Origin: Tannerella sp. | GTDB lineage: Bacteria > Bacteroidota > Bacteroidia > Bacteroidales > Tannerellaceae | Direction of reading: 5' to 3' | Assembly: GCA_031269635.1 (NCBI GenBank) | Contig: JAISYY010000168.1 | Location: forward strand, 1-7,041 | DNA length: 7,041 nt | In this document: piece by piece, positions 1 to 6,282 of the stretch | Numbering within the stretch: position 1 is the stretch's first letter | How the letters are laid out: every line of letters starts with the position of its first letter | Program-made: the position numbers and the translations under genes | The notes under the pieces: generated by a model | Databases searched by the model: none | Told to the model about the DNA's origin: nothing | What the model saw: the letters and a program-made list of their open reading frames with translations, nothing else

Positions 1-2150
1 AAGTAAACGGATATGCCGAGTTTTATCATCATGGGGTTCAGCGGATAGTGGGTCAGTGAAAAATAGTTGGTCGGCTTGATGAACAGCGAACTCAGGTTGT
101 AGCCCGAGACAAAGAAACGCGCCTGTTTCAGTTTGAAGTTTGCGTACGCGTTGATGACGGGATAATTGCCGGTTTTGACTTCGTCCTGCGTCTGGAACTG
201 CTGTGTGGCGGGTTCGTAGTACGGTGCAAGGTATGCAGTATGGTAGTGAGCGTCTGCGCCGATTTGAAGGCTTAATACTTCTACTAATTTGAAATCGAGG
301 TAAATGTTTGTGTATGCGGATACCAGCGGCAGGGGCAATACGCTTTTTTCGCTGCTCAGTTGGTATGCGACTTCGTTTTCCCAACCGAACGCTTTGTACC
401 TGAAATCCTGCCTTATCCGTGCGGTTATGACCTGGAGATTGCTTTCGTACTGTTCGGGAATGCCTTTTTTCCCGAAATAGATGAAGTTTTGAAGGCTTTC
501 CACTCCGGCGGAAATTTTCGTTTGCGTCTGTTTCATGTCGACTTCGCCCCCGGCGTACACTCTTTGTGTGTTTTTTAACCCCAGGTCCCACAGGAAATAA
601 CGCGAATGGTGGTGGCGCATGTAAAAAGCAGGGGTGAGGTTCCTGACATATCCGGCAGCTTTCACGGATGCCTCTTTTCCCAGCAGGCGGAATTGGGTTT
701 TCACTTCACCGTCGGCGCGAAATTCGCCCAAATCGGTTCCGGCGAGGCAAAATTCGCCTCTTGCCTTGTACGTAAGCAGCTTGCCCTGGCGCTTTGACAG
801 TTCGGCGCCGAGATAGGTGGAAAACTCATCGTAATTTGTCGTGCCGGTCAGGGAATCTTCCGACGAAGGGAGCGTGAATCTTCTTTTTTCAAAATTGATG
901 TAAGCCGTCAGTCCGAATTTAGCCCAGTCCTGGAAGCCCTCCCGCAGAGACAGCGCAACGGTATTTTTCAGAAACCATGCGGACGTATAATCATTCAGCG
1001 TTGAGTCTTTGGCGCCGAACCTGTTTTCGTAGCAGGTATCAATCATGTTCATGTTTGATATGAAGCGCCTGCTGTTGTTTTCGTATTCCAGCGTATGAAT
1101 GATGCTCGATACGGGCACGAAGACGGCATTGATTTCCTCCTCGTCCTCCGGGCTGTTACCGGCCGCTCCCGCAAAAATATCCGCTGCGTCCGGCGGGCTG
1201 TCTTCGGCCTCCTCATGTTCGCCGGACTGCATTTCTTCCAGCAGTTTCTGTTCCTCATTCCTTTTATTCGTTTCTTTCCTCTTTTCGGCTTCCTCTTTTT
1301 CCGTCGCCGTCATTTCGCGGTAAAATCCGAGGTTATACCTGTGCGAAAGGAAGAACTGCGTTCCTTTTATGCGGTTCCAGGTGTTTGTCAGGCGGGTGGG
1401 GAATGATTGCCTGTCGAGGGGGCGCTTCCCGTCGTTAAATTCGTCAAAATAGGATATCAGGCTGTCATTTGTGATACCGCCGTTTTCGGTATTCAGGTAG
1501 TTGTAATTGCGCATGTATGTATGCATTTCATACCTGTCGGACAGGTAATTTCCGAAAAGACGGTAGTAGAGCAGTTTATTACTGTTGGACGTATACTGGC
1601 CGCGCACGTAGGTATAGTCAAAATCCGCGCCGATATTCAGGTTCTTGCCGAAATTTGAAGTAAGCACCCCGTTGAACATTTCTTCCCGGTTTTTCTGTCC
1701 GCCGGCTCTTGTATAGGTTATCCTGGTGTAAGGGTCTTTAACGTCGTAAAAAAGTGCGTTTTCCGGGGTCGTAATGTAGTAGCGGTACGGATTTGCAAAA
1801 ATGAAATCATTATCTTCATCGCGTTCCGAAAATATGCGGCTTTGCGCCGGCGAGCCGGGGTTGGCCAGATAGCCGATTGCAAGCCCGCGCCCTTCTACCA
1901 GTGTGGTGCCCGAAAAATTAAGCCTCATCGTATCCATAGGAGCGATGTACCTTTCTCCCAATTTGTCCGTGAGCAGGAATACCGTTACGGGACGGGCGCT
2001 CACCCGGCTGCTATCCCCAAGGAGAAGGCTGTCGGACAGGTTTTCCGGCGCGGCGTTTAACTTAGGCGAAAATCCCTTCCTGACGGATTGAGCCGAAAGC
2101 ACACCGGAAAAAAAGATAAAAGATAATATGTACAAAAAGCCCCGTTTCAT
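1..2150 (-). CDS. Bacteroidetes putative porin (Porin_10-like), outer-membrane beta-barrel; 3' end cut by the window
   Basis: Reading the minus strand from the ATG at 2150 gives an open frame of 716 codons plus two bases with no stop to the window edge. The N-terminus (MKRGFLYILSFIFFSGVLSAQS) is a Sec signal peptide: basic start, hydrophobic core, likely cleavage after A20. The mature protein is rich in alternating polar/aromatic strands, and segments such as TRLTNTWNR, THRYNLGFYRE (here SHRYNLGFYRE, about 269-279) and FVPVSSIIHTLEYE (about 344-357) resemble the Bacteroidetes putative porin family as I remember it. The last visible residues (LGISVY then F or L) look like a final beta strand with a C-terminal aromatic, the usual outer-membrane assembly signal, so the stop probably lies within a few codons. 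A charged stretch at about 284-339 is half Glu/Asp/Lys/Arg and is probably an extracellular or periplasmic loop. The start lies 15 nt after the gamma-subunit stop. The transported solute is unknown. Family assignment is from recall, not a search. Confidence 0.85.
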   Translation of the reverse strand, partial: MKRGFLYILSFIFFSGVLSAQSVRKGFSPKLNAAPENLSDSLLLGDSSRVSARPVTVFLLTDKLGERYIAPMDTMRLNFSGTTLVEGRGLAIGYLANPGSPAQSRIFSERDEDNDFIFANPYRYYITTPENALFYDVKDPYTRITYTRAGGQKNREEMFNGVLTSNFGKNLNIGADFDYTYVRGQYTSNSNKLLYYRLFGNYLSDRYEMHTYMRNYNYLNTENGGITNDSLISYFDEFNDGKRPLDRQSFPTRLTNTWNRIKGTQFFLSHRYNLGFYREMTATEKEEAEKRKETNKRNEEQKLLEEMQSGEHEEAEDSPPDAADIFAGAAGNSPEDEEEINAVFVPVSSIIHTLEYENNSRRFISNMNMIDTCYENRFGAKDSTLNDYTSAWFLKNTVALSLREGFQDWAKFGLTAYINFEKRRFTLPSSEDSLTGTTNYDEFSTYLGAELSKRQGKLLTYKARGEFCLAGTDLGEFRADGEVKTQFRLLGKEASVKAAGYVRNLTPAFYMRHHHSRYFLWDLGLKNTQRVYAGGEVDMKQTQTKISAGVESLQNFIYFGKKGIPEQYESNLQVITARIRQDFRYKAFGWENEVAYQLSSEKSVLPLPLVSAYTNIYLDFKLVEVLSLQIGADAHYHTAYLAPYYEPATQQFQTQDEVKTGNYPVINAYANFKLKQARFFVSGYNLSSLFIKPTNYFSLTHYPLNPMMIKLGISVY

Positions 2151-2156
2151 AGGCGG

Positions 2157-2164
2157 CAAAGATA
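2157..2164 (-). promoter_or_regulatory. Candidate Bacteroidetes -7 element (TATCTTTG) before the porin gene
   Basis: On the minus strand the 15-nt gap between the gamma-subunit stop and the porin ATG contains TATCTTTG, an exact match to the Bacteroidetes -7 consensus TAnnTTTG. Only six bases (CCGCCT) separate it from the ATG, so a transcript starting here would have almost no leader. No convincing TTTG -33 box is seen about 20 bases upstream. It could allow the porin to be expressed apart from the oxidoreductase operon, or it could be chance in AT-rich DNA. Confidence 0.3.
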
Positions 2165-2165
2165 A

Positions 2166-2708
2166 TTATACTTTTTGGATAATGTCCATACCTTTCCGGA
2201 TTGCTTCTTCGTTTACCGGAAGTAAATCGTAATGGCGTTCGGGCAATGTTTTTTTAAGCCCTTTCATTACACTTTCGAGAGTTACTATCTGCGCGATTTT
2301 TAACAGTCCTCCCAGTACAATCATGTTGAAGGTTTTGGACATGTTCAGTTCGGCAGCCGTATCCATTGCATTGATACGGTATACGCCTATATCATTACGG
2401 TTTATGGGCTTATGTATTCCATAGCCGTCGTAGAGAAGTATGCCGCCCTTTTTCACTTTTGATTCAAATTTGTCCATTGAGGGCTGGTTAAGGATGATCG
2501 CGATGTCGTATTCGTTCAGGATAGGCGAACTTATGCGGTCATCACTTATGATAACCGTAACGTTTGCCGTTCCTCCGCGTTGTTCGGGGCCGTAAGAAGG
2601 CATCCAGCTCACTTCCTTCCCTTCCATTAATCCTGAATATGCAAGGATTTTACCCATGGAAAGAACTCCCTGTCCGCCAAATCCGGCTATAATAATTTCA
2701 TGTTTCAT
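2166..2708 (-). CDS. korC: 2-oxoacid:ferredoxin oxidoreductase, gamma subunit
   Basis: The 180-residue protein is a stand-alone gamma subunit of the pyruvate/2-oxoglutarate ferredoxin oxidoreductase superfamily (POR gamma domain). It opens with the family nucleotide-type loop GFGGQG (residues 9-14) after a short beta strand, followed by SYGPEQRGGTANV (about 38-50), the most conserved segment of the family. The length is normal for free gamma subunits (about 175-190 residues), and the domain is not fused to alpha, as in the four-subunit enzymes. It has no signal peptide, membrane segment or cysteine cluster, so it is cytoplasmic and carries no Fe-S centre. It begins 15 nt after the beta-subunit stop and is the last oxidoreductase gene of the operon. 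The symbol korC is used for the 2-oxoglutarate version; a 2-oxoisovalerate (vor) assignment is also possible. Confidence 0.93.
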   Translation of the reverse strand: MKHEIIIAGFGGQGVLSMGKILAYSGLMEGKEVSWMPSYGPEQRGGTANVTVIISDDRISSPILNEYDIAIILNQPSMDKFESKVKKGGILLYDGYGIHKPINRNDIGVYRINAMDTAAELNMSKTFNMIVLGGLLKIAQIVTLESVMKGLKKTLPERHYDLLPVNEEAIRKGMDIIQKV

Positions 2709-2723
2709 CGTACGTTTTTATAA

Positions 2724-3488
2724 TCATATATTTTTTAAATCCCCCAGGGGGTAGAAGGGGAACATGTTTTCTTTCATCCACCGGTTTGCTTTTTCCGGCG
2801 ACTGTTTCCATCCGGAGGCACATGCCGACACAAATTCGACGATCGACGTCCCTTTCCCGGCCATTGAGTTCTCGAAAGCCAGCCGCAGCATTTTCTTCGA
2901 TTTTTTTACTGCGGCGACGGTCTCTACGCTTTGGCGTGTAACAAGGCAAGTCCCTTCGAGTTGCGCCAGCAGATCCGAGATTTTCAGCGGATAGCCGTTC
3001 AGCGGGACTTCTCTGCCGTAAGGACATGTGGAGGTCGGCATACCCAGAAGCGTCGTAGGCGCCATTTGTCCGCCGGTCATCCCGTAAATGGCATTGTTGA
3101 CGAAGACGATCACGATGTTCTCGCCGCGGTTTGCCGCATGAATCGTTTCGGCTGTCCCGATGGCGGCCAGGTCGCCGTCTCCCTGATAAGTGAAGACCAT
3201 TTTTCCGGGATTCAGCCTTTTGACGGCAGTCGCCACCGCCGGCGCCCGTCCATGAGCCGCTTCGAGCCAGTCTATTTCAATATAGTTGTAGGCGAAGACG
3301 GCGCAACCAACCGGTGAAATACCTATCGTTTTTTCTTCCATCCCCATATCTTCGACCGTTTCGGCGATAAGCTTGTGTATCACGCTGTGGCTGCATCCGG
3401 GGCAATAGTGCATCGGAACGTCGTTGAGTAACTTTGGTTTTTGGTAAACCAGGTTTTCGGGTCTTATTATTTCGTCTGATACCATCAT
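2724..3488 (-). CDS. korB: 2-oxoacid:ferredoxin oxidoreductase, beta (TPP-binding) subunit
   Basis: This 254-residue protein is the thiamine-pyrophosphate-binding beta subunit. The TPP/Mg2+ motif is plain: GDGD at 103-106, followed by NN at 131-132 and the conserved IYGMTGGQMAPTT stretch (134-146). Cysteines C29 and C32 (HYCPGCSHS), C62 (SPVGC) and probably C223 (SACASGW) have the spacing expected for the proximal [4Fe-4S] ligands of the family. GRAPAVATAVKR (80-91) is another family hallmark. With alpha it forms the active site that decarboxylates the 2-oxoacid, and it passes electrons towards the delta ferredoxin subunit. The tandem ATG ATG at 3488-3483 leaves the exact start ambiguous by one codon, and no Shine-Dalgarno is visible, which is normal for Bacteroidota. 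It starts 18 nt after the small membrane-protein gene and ends 15 nt before gamma. Confidence 0.94.
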   Translation of the reverse strand: MMVSDEIIRPENLVYQKPKLLNDVPMHYCPGCSHSVIHKLIAETVEDMGMEEKTIGISPVGCAVFAYNYIEIDWLEAAHGRAPAVATAVKRLNPGKMVFTYQGDGDLAAIGTAETIHAANRGENIVIVFVNNAIYGMTGGQMAPTTLLGMPTSTCPYGREVPLNGYPLKISDLLAQLEGTCLVTRQSVETVAAVKKSKKMLRLAFENSMAGKGTSIVEFVSACASGWKQSPEKANRWMKENMFPFYPLGDLKNI

Positions 3489-3506
3489 TTCAGTGTACGT
3501 TTATGT

Positions 3507-3677
3507 TCAAAAAAATCTCATTATATAGTGTGCAACTCGTAATAATATGGCTATGCCTAACAGAATGAGGTATACCGGGCTGTTACTGCCCAAAAGGAAA
3601 AAACAGGCGACTGCTCCGATTGCCAGAATCATGAAGAGCAGCGTAAGTAATTCGTCAAGCCGGCTACCACGTTTCAT
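3507..3677 (-). CDS. Small two-helix membrane protein (56 aa) inside the oxidoreductase operon
   Basis: Reading the minus strand from 3677 gives ATG, 55 more sense codons and TGA at 3509-3507. The start overlaps the alpha-subunit stop as ATGA, the classic arrangement for translational coupling, and the gene fills the only sizeable gap in the operon. The product starts MKRGSRLDELLT, then has a hydrophobic helix at about 10-29 (LLTLLFMILAIGAVACFFLL), a short GSNSP turn (30-34) and a second hydrophobic stretch at about 35-46, ending RVAHYIMRFF. The basic N-terminus and basic C-terminal residues predict a hairpin with both ends in the cytoplasm. I do not recognise a named family. Its position between alpha and beta suggests a part in anchoring, assembling or regulating the enzyme, but that is inference. 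It falls below usual length cut-offs and is easily left unannotated. Confidence 0.72.
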   Translation of the reverse strand: MKRGSRLDELLTLLFMILAIGAVACFFLLGSNSPVYLILLGIAILLRVAHYIMRFF

Positions 3678-4750
3678 ATCAGTTTTTCTTTTACGGCATT
3701 TACAATTTCGTCGGGCGTGAATACAATTCCGCCGAGACGTCCGAAGTGCTCTACCTTTACTCTTCCGTTTACGGACAGGCGCACATCTTCCACCATTTGT
3801 CCGGCGTTGAGTTCGACGGAAAGCATTCCTTTGACTTTATCCGCATAATCGCCGATCGCTTTTGCCGGGAACGGCCAGAGGGTGATGGGGCGGAACAGTC
3901 CGAGTTTCAACCCTTCGTTCCGCGCCGTCTCTATTGCTTTCTGGCAAATCCGCGCCGACGATCCGAAGGCGACGAGCAGATAATCCGCGTCGTCACACAT
4001 ATATTCTTCGAAACGAACTTCGTTTTCTTCGATCTTGTGGTATTTTTTCTGGAAACGAAGGTTTTTCTTTTCCATGATTTCGGGGTCGAGTTCGAGGGAG
4101 GTTATGACGTTGCGTTCCCTCCCGGCCGTTTTGCCGGTAGCCGCCCACGGCGATTCTTCCAGGACTTCGGCGTCCGTTTTACGGTTTCGGAAAGGGGGCA
4201 ATACCACTTTTTCCATTAGCTGCCCGATCATGCCGTCCGCGAGGATGATCGCGGGATTGAGGTATTTGAATGCCAGGTCAAATCCCAAAGATACGAAGTC
4301 GGCCATTTCCTGTACGGACGATGGCGCCAGCGTGATAAGCCTGTAATCACCATGCCCGCCGCCTTTCACGGTTTGAAAATAATCGGCCTGGCTCGGCTGT
4401 ATGGTTCCCAGCCCGGGGCCACCGCGCATTACGTTTACAATGAGGCAGGGAAGGTCGGCGCCGGCAATGTATGAAATGCCTTCAAGTTTGAGGCTTATCC
4501 CGGGACTGGACGATGACGTCATCACGCGCTTGCCCGTACCCGCTCCTCCATAGACCATGTTTATGGCAGCGATCTCGCTTTCGGCCTGGAGCACGACCAT
4601 GCCGGTCGTTTCCCAGGGCTTTTCCGCTTCCAGCGTTTCCAGTATTTCCGACTGAGGCGTGATGGGATAGCCGAAATAGCCGTCCGCGCCATAACGAATG
4701 GCCGCGTGGGCGATCGCTTCGTTACCTTTCATTAATCTTACATCTTCCAT
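3674..4750 (-). CDS. korA: 2-oxoacid:ferredoxin oxidoreductase, alpha subunit (KorA/VorB type)
   Basis: The 358-residue protein is a free alpha subunit. The N-terminal pyrimidine-binding domain (about 8-230) carries GYPITPQSE (27-35), QAESEIAAINM (55-65, with the Glu expected to activate TPP), TSSSSPGISLKLEG (78-91) and MRGGPGLGTIQPSQADYFQ (108-126). The C-terminal transketolase-like domain II (about 255-345) includes AFGSSAR, LFRPITLWPFP (285-295) and SVELNAGQMVEDVR (311-324). The gamma domain is absent because it is encoded separately. The start follows the delta-subunit stop by only 2 nt; a second Met at residue 7 (MKGNEA) is an alternative start. The 3' end overlaps the next ATG as ATGA. 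Very similar proteins are labelled either KorA (2-oxoglutarate) or VorB (3-methyl-2-oxobutanoate); the sequence alone does not settle the substrate. Confidence 0.93.
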   Translation of the reverse strand: MEDVRLMKGNEAIAHAAIRYGADGYFGYPITPQSEILETLEAEKPWETTGMVVLQAESEIAAINMVYGGAGTGKRVMTSSSSPGISLKLEGISYIAGADLPCLIVNVMRGGPGLGTIQPSQADYFQTVKGGGHGDYRLITLAPSSVQEMADFVSLGFDLAFKYLNPAIILADGMIGQLMEKVVLPPFRNRKTDAEVLEESPWAATGKTAGRERNVITSLELDPEIMEKKNLRFQKKYHKIEENEVRFEEYMCDDADYLLVAFGSSARICQKAIETARNEGLKLGLFRPITLWPFPAKAIGDYADKVKGMLSVELNAGQMVEDVRLSVNGRVKVEHFGRLGGIVFTPDEIVNAVKEKLI

Positions 4751-4752
4751 TT

Positions 4753-4986
4753 TTAACCGTTAATTTTCTTTTTGTAAATAGTGAGACAGCCGTCGGGACA
4801 TACCCAGCCGCAACTTGCACATCCGGTGCAGGCGTCAGGGTTTTTCATATATACGTAATGATATCCTTTGTTGTTAACTTCACGGGGATGCAACTCGAGC
4901 ACGCCAACCGGACAGGCTAACGTGCATAAATTACAACCTTTGCAGCGTTCTGTGTTTACAACGACTGCTCCTTTTATTTTTGCCAT
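4753..4986 (-). CDS. korD: 2-oxoacid:ferredoxin oxidoreductase, delta subunit (2x[4Fe-4S] ferredoxin)
   Basis: This 77-residue protein is a bacterial-type 8Fe ferredoxin subunit. The first cluster motif is C15-C18-C21-C25-P (CKGCNLCTLACP) and the second is C53-C56-C59-C63-P (CTGCASCGWVCP), with an extra C67. The 27-residue linker between them matches the delta subunits of four-subunit 2-oxoacid oxidoreductases rather than a free clostridial-type ferredoxin of about 55 residues. It conducts electrons from the TPP-linked cluster in beta to external ferredoxin. It is the first gene of the operon, stands 2 nt before alpha, and is preceded by a leader of about 35 nt and a good -7 element. It has no signal peptide and is cytoplasmic. 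Confidence 0.92.
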   Translation of the reverse strand: MAKIKGAVVVNTERCKGCNLCTLACPVGVLELHPREVNNKGYHYVYMKNPDACTGCASCGWVCPDGCLTIYKKKING

Positions 4987-5023
4987 AACTACAATTTTTT
5001 CCGTATTTATTTTATAAAGGCCA

Positions 5024-5031
5024 CAAAAGTA
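5024..5031 (-). promoter_or_regulatory. Likely Bacteroidetes -7 promoter element (TACTTTTG) of the oxidoreductase operon
   Basis: In the 143-nt gap between the TPR gene and the ferredoxin subunit, the minus strand reads TACTTTTG, an exact fit to the Bacteroidetes TAnnTTTG -7 box. It lies 37 nt upstream of the ATG, leaving an AT-rich leader of about 30 nt, which is typical. A TTTC (5053-5050), one base from the TTTG -33 box, lies 18 nt further upstream, slightly closer than the usual 19-21. No operator or riboswitch-like structure is visible in the gap. Confidence 0.55.
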
Positions 5032-5129
5032 CGAAAAAAAGCGGAATGTGAAATGAAAATGTCCGACTTTTTCGTTCCGGGGTATTATTTTTACGGATGT
5101 AAAATCTTCGGGTTGTGCAGGTTATTACA

Positions 5130-6272
5130 TTAATTATTATGCACGCCGCTGTTCAGATAATTTCTGGCCAGCTCGCCGGCAGCAGATACCTTCCCGGCAT
5201 ACGGTTCCGTCAACCGCTCCCGTGTCATGTTTAAGGTTGACAGATATTCCAGGATACGGTTTGAAAAGAGTTTCAGTGCTTCGCTTAAGACGTCGATCGC
5301 TTCTTTCCGGCGTTCCGTTTCAATGCAGCAGTATATGAAATTTCCGTAAACGGAGACTTCGTCTTCCAGGTCGTTATTTCCCAGTACAGGCTTTAATACA
5401 TGGTAAGCCTTTTCATATTCTTCCAGGTTCATGAAACATTCTGCAAGAAACGGCTCTATTTCGGGATTTTCAAAATTGTCGTTAGACGTTAATTCTTCGT
5501 AAATGGAGATGGCCTTTTCATAGTTTTCGTTTTTATAAAGGCAGTAAGCTTTCATCAGTTTGATTTCATATTCCAAGTCCGGATCTTCAGCTTCGCTGAT
5601 GCATGTCAGCGCAAAGTCAAGCGAATCCACCGACCGCTCGAAATCTGCGCATAACGAATACAGCCGTCCCTGCATATACCATATTTCGGCAGAGTAGGGG
5701 TCCTCGTCAAGCAGTTCGCGGCAGAGGTTCAATGCTTCTTTTGTTTTTCCCTGTAACTCAAGGTTGAAACAAAGCTCCGATTTCAGTGGTAGATTGTCGG
5801 GGAACAGGGTTAAGGCATGCTGTATGAAATGGTAAGTGTCCTGATGGCGTTTTTCCATATCGTTCATTACGCACGCCGTATGAAAAACGGCATCTTCCAG
5901 GTACGGGCTGTCCAGGGCCGTCAATTCGTCGATCAGTTCAATCATTTCGTCATGCCGGTCAAGCTCGCAGTAACATTCAAGGCGTATGAGGTCAATGTCT
6001 TTATTCCCCTTGATGCCAATATCGTAGGCAAGTTTCAGGGCCTGTTTGAAATCTTCCAGCGCCACAAGCGTTTTGCACAGCGAGATTCTGAACCCGATGT
6101 TGCCGGGATACAGTTCATTCCCCAGTTCAATCACTGTTTTCAGATTCGGCGCGTCATCTTTATCTAAAAAATAATCAATGAGCGATACGAGTTCGTTTGC
6201 TTCAAAATAGGGGGTCGTATTGCTTTTTTGTGACTCGAAGAAGCGTTTCAATAAAGATGAAATATTATTCAT
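5130..6272 (-). CDS. Tetratricopeptide repeat protein, cytoplasmic, function unknown
   Basis: The 380-residue protein consists almost wholly of paired amphipathic helices in TPR style. The clearest repeats are at about 161-190 (LPLKSELCFNLELQGKTKEA...), 195-225 (AEIWYMQGRLYSLCADFERS...), 236-265 (YEIKLMKAYCLYKNENYEKA...) and 270-297 (PEIEPFLAECFMNLEEYEKA...). Degenerate repeats cover about 60-150, and a further helical pair lies at about 305-336. There is no signal peptide, membrane helix or enzymatic motif, so it is probably a cytoplasmic scaffold. It is acidic and has twelve cysteines scattered across the helices, with no cluster spacing. It starts 10 nt after the glnS stop, so the two genes are very probably co-transcribed. 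No Shine-Dalgarno is seen before the ATG. Its partner is unknown; a link to tRNA charging is only suggested by position. Confidence 0.85.
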   Translation of the reverse strand: MNNISSLLKRFFESQKSNTTPYFEANELVSLIDYFLDKDDAPNLKTVIELGNELYPGNIGFRISLCKTLVALEDFKQALKLAYDIGIKGNKDIDLIRLECYCELDRHDEMIELIDELTALDSPYLEDAVFHTACVMNDMEKRHQDTYHFIQHALTLFPDNLPLKSELCFNLELQGKTKEALNLCRELLDEDPYSAEIWYMQGRLYSLCADFERSVDSLDFALTCISEAEDPDLEYEIKLMKAYCLYKNENYEKAISIYEELTSNDNFENPEIEPFLAECFMNLEEYEKAYHVLKPVLGNNDLEDEVSVYGNFIYCCIETERRKEAIDVLSEALKLFSNRILEYLSTLNMTRERLTEPYAGKVSAAGELARNYLNSGVHNN

Positions 6273-6282
6273 TTCTCAGTGT

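Noticed and set aside
1095..1406. Plus-strand open frames opposite the porin, including one rich in Ser and one rich in Phe
   Set aside because: Their odd composition is explained by the Glu-rich repeat-like codons (gaa/gag read backwards as ttc/ctc) of the porin insertion.
2698..3027. A 109-codon minus-strand open frame overlapping the beta and gamma genes
   Set aside because: It is out of frame with the well-supported beta subunit, is rich in Arg and Ser in the manner of a shadow frame, and shows no recognisable domain.
3746..4219. A 157-codon plus-strand open frame opposite the alpha subunit
   Set aside because: It lies antisense to a strongly conserved gene; its Phe/Arg-rich composition is what the complement of that coding sequence gives, and no start signal is seen.
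5034..5074. Possible rho-independent terminator after the TPR gene (an A-run, a weak GC stem and a T-run on the minus strand)
   Set aside because: The stem is broken by a C/C mismatch and relies on wobble pairs, and the T-run falls in the promoter spacer of the next operon. Too weak to call.
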